Source of the DNA: an uncultured Merdimonas sp.
GTDB taxonomy: Bacteria > Bacillota > Clostridia > Lachnospirales > Lachnospiraceae
Direction: 5' to 3'
NCBI GenBank assembly: GCA_944375745.1
Contig: CALWAV010000013.1
Span: 1 to 34,051, forward strand
DNA: 34,051 nt
Shown: in pieces, positions 1 through 7,962 of the stretch
Numbering within the stretch: position 1 is the stretch's first letter
How the letters are laid out: each line of letters opens with the position of its first letter
Program-made: the position numbers and the translations under genes
Notes under the pieces: generated by a model
Database searches by the model: none
What the model was told of the DNA's origin: nothing
The model's input: the letters and a program-made list of their open reading frames with translations, nothing else

Positions 1-610
1 TCTGATGGACAAACACAGACGTATCCACAGAAAGCCCCTGTATTTCGAAATATTTCTCCCAGAACTCTTCAAATTCCCGGACCCCTGTCCGTTCGCAGAG
101 AAGTTCAAAATACCGGCTTCTGCTCAGGAGATAGTCGTCATTGTAAGTCTGCTTCTCTCCTTCCTTCCGGATGCCTTTGTCCCTGGCAGTCCCCGCCAGG
201 ATCTCCATATAAGGCAGATCGATAAAACGGGCGGGAATCCCCCTGCGGTCCGCCTCCCTCAGAGCAGTCAGTTCGGGAGAGCTGTCCAGAAACGGATAAT
301 AACACTTGTAATCTTCCTTTTTCTCACTGATCAGACCGGTCTTATCCTGATAGGCATAATACAGAGCCAGAGGAGGCTGCGTGTCCTCATGGGTCAGCAC
401 CGGAATCAGATGCTGCGCGTTCTCCGGCCCCTCGATCAGGATACAGTCCGGCCGGTAAGCCTCTATGGCTCTCTGCAGATGGAAGGAGCAGACCGGACTG
501 TGGTGGCGTACAGGAAAATACAGCACTCCTCCGGACAGATCGTACTCCGTCCCCGGGGCAATGATGTTCTCTATCTCAGGTATTTCCTGGCTGCGTAGTA
601 GCTGCTCCAT
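1..610 (-). CDS. DUF5682 family protein, N-terminal part (runs off the window edge)
   Basis: An open frame runs from an ATG at 610 to the window edge, giving about 203 residues of the N-terminus. The diagnostic segment is FPVRHHSPVCSFHL near residues 32-45, followed by ILIEGPEN; this is how I recognise the DUF5682 family. The family has no established biochemical role, but its genes usually sit with a MoxR ATPase and often a von Willebrand A protein. The start overlaps the end of the MoxR gene by 40 bases. It has GAGGG six bases upstream, and no other in-frame ATG lies before the conserved motif. Translational coupling to MoxR is likely. The C-terminus and any vWA partner lie outside the window. 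Confidence 0.8.
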   Translation of the reverse strand, partial: MEQLLRSQEIPEIENIIAPGTEYDLSGGVLYFPVRHHSPVCSFHLQRAIEAYRPDCILIEGPENAQHLIPVLTHEDTQPPLALYYAYQDKTGLISEKKEDYKCYYPFLDSSPELTALREADRRGIPARFIDLPYMEILAGTARDKGIRKEGEKQTYNDDYLLSRSRYFELLCERTGVREFEEFWEKYFEIQGLSVDTSVFVHQ

Positions 611-1686
611 AAGCCGCCCTCTTTTCCTCCCTTGTCCCGGATCACCGTCTCAAAATAGCCCCGGAGTTTCTCCAGATCATCGCCGTTTTCCTTCTGTACG
701 GCTCCCACCAGGTTCTGGACCAGGCACCCCATATCCATCCGGGAATCTCCGTAATAATAAGCTGTCAGCATGGTCTGGTAATAGACCGACACCGCCTCCG
801 CCGTGCTCATGACTGCCGAAGGCCGGTCAATCCGGTGTCCCATGGAGGAGACGCCTTCCCGCAGCTCATGGTAGGTAGCGGCCAGAATTTCCGCCACATC
901 CTCATCCGGCTCCATCTCGATCTGATTCTCCCGGGCCAGCTCTTCCACCTCATTTAAAATGATCTGTTTTTCCAGGGTCACATCCCGGACCGGCATCACC
1001 GTCTCAAAATTGAAGCGGCGCTTCAGGGCGCTGCTCATCTCATTGACACCCTTGTCCCTGGTATTGGCTGTGCCGATTACATTAAAGCCTGCTTTGGCAA
1101 AGAGAAGGCCCTCCTCTCCCAGCTCCGGCACGTTCAGAACCTTGTCGCTTAAGACGCTGATCAGGCTGTCCTGAATCTCCGCGGGCGTTCTGGTAATCTC
1201 CTCAAAGCGGGTCAGGATTCCCTGCTCCATGCCCACATACAGAGGGGAAGGCACCAGAGCCTCCCGGGAGGGTCCCTTTGCCAGCAGAAGCGCATAGTTC
1301 CAGCTATATTTGATCATGTCCTCCGTGGTGCCTGCCGTACCCTGAATCGTATTCATGCTGGTGCCGCTGATGGCCGCGGATAATAGCTCCGACAGCATGG
1401 TTTTTGCCGTTCCCGGCTCTCCTACCAGCATCAGGCCCCGGCTGCCCGCCAGCGTGATAATGCACCGCTCCACCAGAGCGTCGTTGCCCAGATATTTTTT
1501 CCGAATCCGTATTTCCCGCCCGTTCCAGGAAAGCGGCTCCCTGCTTCCCAGAATAAAGGTGCGCACTGCCTTTGGCGACAGCTTCCAGTTCAGCGGCTTC
1601 CGGTCCGTATCCAGCGCCTGCAGAGCCTCCAGTTCCTCCCGGTAACGCACCTCCACCGGGGGCTTTAATTCTGTCCTGTAATCCAT
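571..1686 (-). CDS. MoxR-type AAA+ ATPase
   Basis: A 371-aa AAA+ ATPase of the MoxR class, cytosolic chaperone-like machines that remodel partner proteins. Walker A is GEPGTAKT (89-96). The Walker B position reads FEEI (161-164), so the usual Asp is a Glu. Sensor 1 is GTANTRDKG from residue 205, followed by ALKRRFNFE, where arginine-finger residues are expected. The gene is 40 bases downstream of an 83-aa gene and overlaps the DUF5682 start, so the three form one transcription unit. Partner choice suggests it works with the DUF5682 protein; the substrate is unknown. Family assignment is firm, function is not. Confidence 0.9.
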   Translation of the reverse strand: MDYRTELKPPVEVRYREELEALQALDTDRKPLNWKLSPKAVRTFILGSREPLSWNGREIRIRKKYLGNDALVERCIITLAGSRGLMLVGEPGTAKTMLSELLSAAISGTSMNTIQGTAGTTEDMIKYSWNYALLLAKGPSREALVPSPLYVGMEQGILTRFEEITRTPAEIQDSLISVLSDKVLNVPELGEEGLLFAKAGFNVIGTANTRDKGVNEMSSALKRRFNFETVMPVRDVTLEKQIILNEVEELARENQIEMEPDEDVAEILAATYHELREGVSSMGHRIDRPSAVMSTAEAVSVYYQTMLTAYYYGDSRMDMGCLVQNLVGAVQKENGDDLEKLRGYFETVIRDKGGKEGGLWSSYYAARKYLR

Positions 1687-1726
1687 GTCTTTTCCTCACT
1701 CAGAATGGAGCGCCGGCAGCTCTTTT

Positions 1727-1978
1727 TTACTGCCAGTTCTCCATCATTTCAATTATTTTCTCCTCATAGTCCCCCAGCACTTCCTCCTGACGGCCTCCAT
1801 GCTGCAGATTCATCTCCACGCTCCATTCGCCATCCTCTTCAAAGTCCCAGATATGGTAGGGAACGCCCCGGTAGGAAAAATCCACGCTTCCGCAGCCGTC
1901 CTCCTCATGATACTCATATTCCCAGCCCTTTCCTTCCAGATAAGCGCGCACGCGCAGCAAACGTCCTTGTTCTTCCAT
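1727..1978 (-). CDS. hypothetical 83-aa acidic protein upstream of MoxR
   Basis: I do not recognise a family. The protein is small, acidic and rich in Tyr and Trp, with motifs such as YEYHEEDGCGSVDF and YHIWDFEEDGEWSVE and no signal peptide or membrane segment. The open frame extends to 2146. I chose the ATG at 1978 because AAGGAG lies just before it, and because a good promoter (2061-2089) starts transcription inside the extended frame. The gene leads the MoxR-DUF5682 operon with a 40-base gap. It could be an adaptor or accessory factor for the MoxR machine; this is inference from position. Confidence 0.7.
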   Translation of the reverse strand: MEEQGRLLRVRAYLEGKGWEYEYHEEDGCGSVDFSYRGVPYHIWDFEEDGEWSVEMNLQHGGRQEEVLGDYEEKIIEMMENWQ

Positions 1979-2060
1979 CCTGTTCTCCTTTTTACGGGCC
2001 GGCATATTCTGTCGAAAAACCTGTCTCTTTTTTGCTTCTCCGGCACCGCTCTTACCTCTA

Positions 2061-2089
2061 AGAATACGGAATTTCCAGGTATACGTCAA
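2061..2089 (-). promoter_or_regulatory. promoter for the 83-aa/MoxR/DUF5682 operon
   Basis: On the minus strand TTGACG (2084-2089) is followed by a 17-base spacer and TATTCT (2061-2066). The spacing is ideal for a housekeeping sigma factor; the -10 matches 4 of 6. It predicts a leader of about 75 bases before the 83-aa gene. Confidence 0.6.
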
Positions 2090-2111
2090 GAGCTTCCCGG
2101 CTCCCATCCAT

Positions 2112-2160
2112 AAAAAGAAAGACAGCCTCCGCCGGAAGGGACGCAACGTCCCCTGCCGGC
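2112..2160 (-). terminator. intrinsic terminator of the DUF1177/AroM/M29/racemase operon
   Basis: A GC-rich stem (gccgg..gggacg-caa-cgtccc..ccggc, 2131-2160) is followed in the minus direction, after about ten bases, by a T-rich stretch (2112-2120). It lies 31 bases past the racemase stop. It separates this operon from the MoxR operon promoter just downstream. Confidence 0.65.
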
Positions 2161-2190
2161 AGAAACTGCCCTCCTTATGTACCGCAGGAC

Positions 2191-2853
2191 TCAGCCCTGC
2201 TTTCTCACTGCCTCAAAGTAAGCAAACAGTCCCTCTGCCAGAACCGGATCAATCACCGGAATTCCCAGCTCCTTCTCCAGATCCCGGGCAATTCCGATAG
2301 TCGTAAGACCGGTGCAGCCCAGAGCGATGACCTCCGCTCCCATCTCCTTCAGTTCCCTGCCTTTTCGGAAACAGGACTCTCTTCCCTCCGGGGTCATCAG
2401 ATCCAGCGTGCTGTTCACGCCCTCAGGTCTTCCCATTGCTACCAGCCTATCCGGCGCGATCATCCGCAGATAAGCCTTAGGCGCGTAATCTACGATACCC
2501 AGCACCGCCACCTTGTCTCCGTAACGCAGAGACAGAGCGGCTGTCGTCTCCCCGCCGCCGGTCACCGGCATGCCTGGAAGCGCTTTCCTGACCTCAGGCA
2601 CACCCGGGTCGTCCGCGCAGCTGACAATAATCATATCCACATCCTCAAAGGATTTTGCCGTCTCCACAATCTTCGGCACCGCAATCTGCTCCAGTTCATG
2701 GCTGTGAATCCCCTCCGGCTGATCCGGAATACATTTGGAAATGCAGCGGATCCCGGGATAATGCTCCTCAATAATACGTCCGTGCATTCCCACAAACTCC
2801 GGATCATCGGAAGTCAGGACACGGATAACTCCCACTGTAAATTTTTTGTCCAT
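2191..2853 (-). CDS. aspartate/glutamate (hydantoin) racemase family protein
   Basis: A 220-aa cytosolic protein of the Asp/Glu/hydantoin racemase superfamily. These enzymes invert or isomerise acidic amino acids, hydantoins or maleate with a pair of cysteines. Both expected Cys are visible: C79 in VSCADDPG and C180 in LGCTGLTTIG. Length is normal for the family. It is the last gene of the leftward operon, 21 bases after the aminopeptidase, with an AAGGA site before the ATG at 2853 and a terminator downstream. Context with an OPT importer and an aminopeptidase suggests it works on an amino-acid unit released inside the cell. The exact substrate cannot be read from sequence. Confidence 0.85.
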   Translation of the reverse strand: MDKKFTVGVIRVLTSDDPEFVGMHGRIIEEHYPGIRCISKCIPDQPEGIHSHELEQIAVPKIVETAKSFEDVDMIIVSCADDPGVPEVRKALPGMPVTGGGETTAALSLRYGDKVAVLGIVDYAPKAYLRMIAPDRLVAMGRPEGVNSTLDLMTPEGRESCFRKGRELKEMGAEVIALGCTGLTTIGIARDLEKELGIPVIDPVLAEGLFAYFEAVRKQG

Positions 2854-2874
2854 CTTGTTTTCCTTCCATCTAAA

Positions 2875-3816
2875 CTAAACCACAAATTTACCCTTATCGA
2901 TGATCAGCTTATCATCAAAATACAGCGTCGGGTTCAGAATGATGCCGTCCATATGGCAGTCTGCCTTATTGGTTCCGCCAAAGGAGGTATTGGTTCCAAA
3001 GGCGATGTGTACGGTTCCGTACACCTTCTCATCCTCCAGAATAATGCCGTTCAGAATTGCGGCTTCGTTCGTGCCGATTCCAAGTTCTCCTACTGTGGCA
3101 TTGCGCTCATTGGCCAGAAGAATATCCAGATTTTCTTTCTTCTCTCCTTCGATCTTCTGAAGCTTTCCGTCCCGGATCGTTACCTTCAGCGGGGAATCCA
3201 GCTTGCCGATTCCCACCATGGAACCGTCAATAATCATCTCACCGTTGACTCCGTCCTCCAGCGGCGCGATATAGGCTTCTCCCGAAGGAAGATTTCCGCT
3301 CTGGCCCGGCTCTCTGTATACGCCGGGGCTGGGAACGCCTTTGCGGCCGTCCAGATTCAGGGTCAAGACACAGCCGTCCTTCTCGATTCTGGCTGTTTTA
3401 CACTCTGTCAGAAGCTCCGTGATCTTCGCGGTCAGCTTCTCTACTTCGGCGTAATCCGCAGTCATGGCTCCCTTGGAGAACATCTCCTCGGTAATGCCCG
3501 GCATGGTAGCCACACGGGTGCCCTCTGCCACAGCCTGAATCTTCGCGTTTGTATGGGTCAGGGACTTGGCTGTGGGGCAGATCACAATGTCAGCAGCCTT
3601 CATGGCTGCCGCAATGGCCTTCGGCGGTTCCTCTCCGTTCAGCTCCCGCTCCTTCATCACTGTCATCATGGCCTCGCAGCCCAGATTTTTTGCTCCCTCA
3701 TACAGGGCCTGAGCGATGGAGACCCGGGTATCATCGGTCACGATGTAGACTTCCTCTCCGGCCTTTGCGTCCAGACAGTCTCTCAAAATATTTTCAGAAA
3801 TTGTTACCAAATCCAT
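2875..3816 (-). CDS. M29-type (thermophilic aminopeptidase-like) metalloprotein
   Basis: 313 aa, resembling M29 aminopeptidases and their relatives such as the NicX dihydroxypyridine dioxygenase. Likely metal ligands in order: E180 in PSGEAYIAP, E244 in VGELGIGTN, H270 in GTVHIAFG, and H288/D290 in CHMDG. That pattern fits a dinuclear aminopeptidase. The protein is shorter than typical M29 enzymes (about 400 aa) but keeps all candidate ligands. It sits 15 bases after aroM and 21 before the racemase, so it is cotranscribed with both. The likely role is cleavage of an imported peptide or related amide. Because the fold is shared with a dioxygenase, a non-peptidase activity remains possible. Confidence 0.8.
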   Translation of the reverse strand: MDLVTISENILRDCLDAKAGEEVYIVTDDTRVSIAQALYEGAKNLGCEAMMTVMKERELNGEEPPKAIAAAMKAADIVICPTAKSLTHTNAKIQAVAEGTRVATMPGITEEMFSKGAMTADYAEVEKLTAKITELLTECKTARIEKDGCVLTLNLDGRKGVPSPGVYREPGQSGNLPSGEAYIAPLEDGVNGEMIIDGSMVGIGKLDSPLKVTIRDGKLQKIEGEKKENLDILLANERNATVGELGIGTNEAAILNGIILEDEKVYGTVHIAFGTNTSFGGTNKADCHMDGIILNPTLYFDDKLIIDKGKFVV

Positions 3817-3831
3817 AATCTGTTCTGTCTC

Positions 3832-4509
3832 CTATTCTTCCACGTCCGTCAGCTCAGAGATCACACGGGCCAGAAGGGTTCTTGGCAGAACCACCAGCTT
3901 TCCGGTCTCTTTTGCGAACATATTTTTCATTTCCTGCGTAAATCCAATGCAGTCCAGAACCACCAGATCCCCGTCCATATCCTTGACCTGGCGGGCAGCC
4001 TGCTCCAGAGCTTCCCAGTCTCCATAGGGTGACGCGGGCACAGATTTCACATGATCCACAAACTGGGACCACTTTTTCTCGCACTGCTCCACCTGAAGCG
4101 GTGAGGGCGTAATCGTGATGATGCTGGATTTCTTTGTGAGCAGCGGCACCACTTTATTCAGGATGTGGCAGGGATAAACCAGCGGAACCTTTGAGGTAAG
4201 GCTGTCCGGAAAATCCCCGGTGCAGAAGAACATAATCAGGCGGACGCCCTCGTCCTCCAGCTCATGGATGCACTCCTGAAGCCGCGGAAGGATAAAGCGC
4301 TCCGCAAAGGTGACCGAAGAGCCGTCTGTCAGCCGGGAGACCAGCACATAATCGCCTTCCTCCGGAGCGAAACGGGCAATCTCTTCTTTGGTAAGTCCGT
4401 CCAGTCCGCCTCTCTGAAGAAGCTCCACCTTTCCGTCAAAAAGACGCATGATATCGGCAGTCACGTCTGTTCTGGGTGCCTGTCCGATGGTTATGGCTCC
4501 GATTTTCAT
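3832..4509 (-). CDS. AroM family protein
   Basis: 225 aa. The N-terminus GAITIGQAPRTDVTADI and the later FFCTGDFP segment identify the AroM family. The E. coli aroM gene lies in an operon with aroL, but its activity is not established. Two cysteines, C96 in FFCTGD and C187 in LDCIGF, sit where Asp/Glu racemase-type proteins carry their catalytic pair, so a related fold is plausible. The gene lies 13 bases after the DUF1177 gene and 15 before the aminopeptidase. In this setting it is more likely a catabolic enzyme than a shikimate-pathway protein. Confidence 0.85.
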   Translation of the reverse strand: MKIGAITIGQAPRTDVTADIMRLFDGKVELLQRGGLDGLTKEEIARFAPEEGDYVLVSRLTDGSSVTFAERFILPRLQECIHELEDEGVRLIMFFCTGDFPDSLTSKVPLVYPCHILNKVVPLLTKKSSIITITPSPLQVEQCEKKWSQFVDHVKSVPASPYGDWEALEQAARQVKDMDGDLVVLDCIGFTQEMKNMFAKETGKLVVLPRTLLARVISELTDVEE

Positions 4510-4522
4510 GGCGCATTCCTCC

Positions 4523-5467
4523 TTAATCTTCCCTGCCCAGGGTCTGCAGATGCTTCATGGAGCCGTACAGCTTCTGAAGACGCTCGTACTCTTCCTCATC
4601 GTAGAATTTCAGATTCCCTCTTCCGAAGTCCTTGGCTACTTCCAGCATGAAGCGGGCAGCTTCCTCCACATCCGTCACATGGGTAGCGCCTGTAGCGCAG
4701 CCCGGAACCATTACCTCCGCGGTGATCGCCACGCCTACTACCGGCGCGTCTGTAGCCGTACAGGGCTGAAGCACGCTGTTCAGATGATATACGTCATTGC
4801 CGTAAGGAGTAATATCCTGCATGGTCAGCGGGAATACATAGGGAAGGCGTCCTGTGGTGATCTGCATCTTCTCCAGCAGATCCTCGGAAGTACGCAGGAT
4901 CCATCCTTCCTTTACTGTGGGAGAAATGGCAAAGCCTCTTGTATTGATGACACGGTTGCCCTTTGTGGTATCCACAGACAGAATCGCGTCCAGCTCCGGT
5001 GATACTTCTTCTCTGTTTACCTGAGACATTTCCACCGGGGAGCCCATGAAGGGAACGGGCTTATGAGGAGCAGTAGGAGCATGGGGGCAGATCTGAGTGG
5101 AAATAAATACATCTCCGTCCAGATAATCTCCCTTATTCTGCATGTCCAGAAGCTTAGCCGCAATCGCGATGGCTGCCAGAGCTCCATCTCCGTCTGATAC
5201 GAAGCCGATCATCTCCGGACGGGCGCCGATGCCGCCGAGACGTCCCAGAAGGCCGATAGTAGGCGCGTCTCCGCCTGACATCTTGCCTTTCGTTCCAGGG
5301 ATGCGTACCTTTACCATATCGGTGCTTTCTCCCTTGGGTCCTTTGATGGCATATACTTCGATATTAGCGTCTGCCTTAATGCTGCGCAGGTAGTCCTCCA
5401 CAGACTTTCCTGTGACTGTACTGCTGTCCAGTACGTCAAACGTTTCCAGAATCTGTTTCATCAGCAT
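4523..5467 (-). CDS. DUF1177 family protein
   Basis: 314 aa, recognised as DUF1177 from SGGDAPTIGLLGRLGGIG, the GFVSDGDGALAAIAIAAKL segment and ISTQICPHAPTAPH. The H/D/E-rich conserved positions (FVSDGDG, CPHAPTAPH, SVDTTKGN) are reminiscent of metallopeptidase-type enzymes, but I cannot assign a reaction. It is the first gene of the leftward operon. The start at 5467 is preferred over the ATG two codons later because AGGAGGT is eight bases from it. A near-consensus promoter (5498-5526) lies just upstream. Co-occurrence with AroM, M29 and an OPT transporter points to processing of an imported peptide-like compound. Confidence 0.85.
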   Translation of the reverse strand: MLMKQILETFDVLDSSTVTGKSVEDYLRSIKADANIEVYAIKGPKGESTDMVKVRIPGTKGKMSGGDAPTIGLLGRLGGIGARPEMIGFVSDGDGALAAIAIAAKLLDMQNKGDYLDGDVFISTQICPHAPTAPHKPVPFMGSPVEMSQVNREEVSPELDAILSVDTTKGNRVINTRGFAISPTVKEGWILRTSEDLLEKMQITTGRLPYVFPLTMQDITPYGNDVYHLNSVLQPCTATDAPVVGVAITAEVMVPGCATGATHVTDVEEAARFMLEVAKDFGRGNLKFYDEEEYERLQKLYGSMKHLQTLGRED

Positions 5468-5497
5468 ATTACTCTACCTCCTGTGTGTTTTTTTTTG

Positions 5498-5526
5498 ATT
5501 ATAAGTCTTTTATTCTGAATCCGCAA
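5498..5526 (-). promoter_or_regulatory. promoter of the leftward DUF1177 operon
   Basis: The minus strand shows TTGCGG (5521-5526), a 17-base spacer and a perfect TATAAT (5498-5503), about 30 bases before the DUF1177 start. The region is much more AT-rich than the genes on either side. Confidence 0.7.
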
Positions 5527-5533
5527 TGAATTT

Positions 5534-5677
5534 TTTGACATTTGATTTTCTCTGTCCAGACTTTTCCAATTCTCGGAAATTCTTCCTTGTATGAAGGAAA
5601 CCCGAGAAATATATTCTCAATTTTTTCCCATTTCTTAATGAAATTTTTATGGTTTTTTTATTTTTATTTGACATTTG
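5534..5677. promoter_or_regulatory. divergent control region: repeated TTTGACATTTG and a nested palindrome
   Basis: The OPT/DUF1177 intergenic stretch is AT-rich and carries an 11-base direct repeat, tttgacatttg, at 5534-5544 and 5667-5677. Between the copies lies a nested inverted repeat at 5570-5608, with outer arms ttctcgg/ccgagaa and inner arms ttcctt/aaggaa. The second repeat contains TTGACA (5668-5673), a possible -35 for OPT with a weak -10 (gaaaat, 5691-5696). The palindrome could be an operator or an RNA hairpin. No regulator gene for this cluster is inside the window. Confidence 0.5.
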
Positions 5678-5730
5678 TACTTTTTAATGAGAAAATTGAT
5701 GGAAGTCATTTATTAAAGGAGTGTGAGTTT

Positions 5731-7416
5731 ATGGAGAAACCCAAGTATGAAGTACCAAAGGAATTGATTATTCCTGCTTCAGAACACCCCAAGGCATTTG
5801 AAGGCCCCACACTGATTCTGAATATTATCATGTGTGCTCTGGGCGCTATCATCGGTCTTGAGCTGATTGTACGTACAGGCGTAACGCCGAACACATCCAT
5901 CATCGGAGCTCTGTTCGCCATCGTTCTGTCACGTATCCCGGTGGCTTTCTGTCAGAAGTTCCGCAGCGTACACCGCCAGAACCTGATTGCGACCTCTATT
6001 TCCGGCGCAACCTTCTCCGCGGCAAACTGTCTGCTTCTGCCTATCGGTATTCCGGTAGTTATGGGCCGCCCGGATCTGGTGTTCCCGATGCTGATCGGTG
6101 TATTCATCGCCACTGTTATCGATGCCACGATTCTGTACCGCAGTTTTGACTCAGAGATGTTTCCGGCTGACGGCGCCTGGCCGCCCGGAGTTGCTTCCGC
6201 AGAGTCCATTCTTGCAGTAGTGGAAAAAGGAAAGAAAGCATTCTTGATGATCGTAGGTATCGTCATCGGCTGGGTTGGCAAGCTGGCCGGAATCCCCACA
6301 GACCTTCTGGGGGTTTCCTGGTTCGGTGATTTCTTTGCCATGCTGGCTCTGGGCGTAGGTTCCATCGTCATCGGCATCATCAATGACAATGGTTTCGTGC
6401 TGTCCCTGTTCGGACACAGCGCTTCCCTGTTTTCCGGGCTGCTTCCGGAGGGACTCTCTTCCACCGCCATGATCACCTATATGCCCCACGGCGTTATGAT
6501 CGGCGCAGGAGCCGTCTCTCTGATCCAGTGCGCGGTTATGCTGGCGAAAAAGAGTAAATCCGAGGATACCGCTCCATCCGGCAGACAATATACCCGCAGC
6601 ATGAGCAGTCTGAAGAAAACTCTGGTAGGCGGCTACGGCGTATACCTGATCGGAGCCTTTGTTCTGGCGCTGGGCTGCGGCATTCTGACCGATATGTCCC
6701 CGGTTAAGCTGATCATCTGGCTGATTTATACGGCCTTTGCCGCTATCGCTTCCGAGCTGATCGTAGGAATTTCCGCCATGCATTCCGGATGGTTCCCGGG
6801 ATTTGCTACCGCGCTGATCTTCCTGCTGGTAGGTATGCTCATCGGCTTCCCGCCCATTCCGCTGGCTCTGATGGTTGGCTATACTTCCGCCACAGGCCCG
6901 GCTTTCTCCGATATGGCCTATGACCTGAAATCCGGATATATCTTAAGAGGATCCGGCGTAGATCCGGAGCTTGAAATGGAAGGAAGAAAGCAGCAGTACC
7001 GCGCAAACATCTTCTCTTTCGTAGTTGCCCTGATCGTGGTAATCCTGATGGTAAACCGTTACTTTGATCAGGGGCTCTTCGCTCCGGTCAGCGCTACTTT
7101 TGCCACTACCATTGACGCGGGAACAAACGCGGAAATCGCGAAATGGCTCTTCATCTGGGCTATCCCAGGCGCGATTATTCAGCTCATCGGCGGAGAGCGC
7201 CAGATTGGTATTCTGTTTGCTACCGGCCTTCTGGTAGGAACCACCATGAACGGCGTCACCATTCTGATTGGTCTTCTGATCCGCCACTTCCTGCTGAAAG
7301 CAAATCCGGAGCACGAGCAGACCCTGAATATCCTGGGCGCCGGCGCTCTGGCAGGAGCGGCTCTGTGCAGCTTCTTTACAGCTACGCTGGGATTGTTCAA
7401 CAAGAAGTCATCATAA
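5731..7416 (+). CDS. OPT/YSL family oligopeptide transporter
   Basis: 561 aa, a polytopic membrane protein with about 14 hydrophobic segments. Family-typical stretches are FPADGAWPPGVASAESIL and MHSGWFPGFATALIFLL, followed by GYTSATGPAFSDMAYDLKSG. OPT proteins are proton-coupled importers of peptides, glutathione or metal chelates. The frame is open back to 5542, but the ATG at 5731 has AAAGGAG ten bases upstream and begins a typical hydrophilic N-terminus, so I start there. It heads a rightward operon with a nitroreductase (18 bases on) and an 89-aa gene, and is divergent from DUF1177, AroM, M29 and racemase. The substrate is probably a small peptide or derivative handled by those enzymes. 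Confidence 0.9.
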   Translation: MEKPKYEVPKELIIPASEHPKAFEGPTLILNIIMCALGAIIGLELIVRTGVTPNTSIIGALFAIVLSRIPVAFCQKFRSVHRQNLIATSISGATFSAANCLLLPIGIPVVMGRPDLVFPMLIGVFIATVIDATILYRSFDSEMFPADGAWPPGVASAESILAVVEKGKKAFLMIVGIVIGWVGKLAGIPTDLLGVSWFGDFFAMLALGVGSIVIGIINDNGFVLSLFGHSASLFSGLLPEGLSSTAMITYMPHGVMIGAGAVSLIQCAVMLAKKSKSEDTAPSGRQYTRSMSSLKKTLVGGYGVYLIGAFVLALGCGILTDMSPVKLIIWLIYTAFAAIASELIVGISAMHSGWFPGFATALIFLLVGMLIGFPPIPLALMVGYTSATGPAFSDMAYDLKSGYILRGSGVDPELEMEGRKQQYRANIFSFVVALIVVILMVNRYFDQGLFAPVSATFATTIDAGTNAEIAKWLFIWAIPGAIIQLIGGERQIGILFATGLLVGTTMNGVTILIGLLIRHFLLKANPEHEQTLNILGAGALAGAALCSFFTATLGLFNKKSS

Positions 7417-7434
7417 GCACAACGGAGAATACAT

Positions 7435-7962
7435 ATGAATATTTCTGAAGCTTTGGAAAAAAGACGAAGTATCCGCAGCTTCAGCTCCAGGCCAGTCGCC
7501 AGAGAGCTGTTGCTGGAGCTGGCCCAGGCAGGACGCCTGGCGCCCAGCGCCAGCAACCTCCAGGCCTGGCATTTTTTCTTTCTGATTGACCCGGAGCTGG
7601 TAAAAAAAGTGGATTTGTTCAGTCCGGGCTTAAGCGGACATCCGCCTGTGATCCTGGCCATCTGCTCCGACATGGGGTACGCGAGGGTCCACGGCTCACC
7701 GAACTCAGAACGGTACGGCTGCATCATGGATGCTGCCATGGCTGCGGAGAACATTATGCTGAAAGCCCTGGATCTGGGACTGGGTTCCTGTGCCATCAAA
7801 TCCTACAATGACGCCGCTATCCGCAAACTTTTAAAGCTTCCGGAGGACTACCGGATCGAAATTCTGATTTCCCTGGGCTATCCGGAAGGAGAACCCAGGC
7901 CCAGACGGCTGCGTCCCATGGAAGAAATTCTTCATTTTAACGCATGGCAGGAGGAAGCATGA
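7435..7962 (+). CDS. nitroreductase family FMN-dependent oxidoreductase
   Basis: 175 aa, short-type nitroreductase fold. The FMN phosphate-binding segment RRSIRSFSSRPV lies at 9-20, LAPSASNLQAWHFF near 35-48, and the C-terminal ISLGYPEGEPRPR loop is typical. Such proteins reduce nitro groups, quinones, enones or flavins with NAD(P)H, and some dehydrogenate peptide or heterocycle bonds. A GGAG lies eight bases before the ATG. It follows the OPT gene by 18 bases, and its stop overlaps the next start (ATGA). Membership in the OPT operon suggests a redox step on the imported compound; this is inference. Confidence 0.88.
   Translation: MNISEALEKRRSIRSFSSRPVARELLLELAQAGRLAPSASNLQAWHFFFLIDPELVKKVDLFSPGLSGHPPVILAICSDMGYARVHGSPNSERYGCIMDAAMAAENIMLKALDLGLGSCAIKSYNDAAIRKLLKLPEDYRIEILISLGYPEGEPRPRRLRPMEEILHFNAWQEEA

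Noticed and set aside
5-598. Plus-strand 197-aa open frame at the left edge
   Set aside because: It is the antisense of the DUF5682 gene, whose minus-strand translation has clear family motifs and a ribosome site.
2698-4032. Plus-strand 444-aa open frame across the racemase and aminopeptidase genes
   Set aside because: It is the reverse complement of well-recognised coding sequence and has no ribosome site or family motifs.
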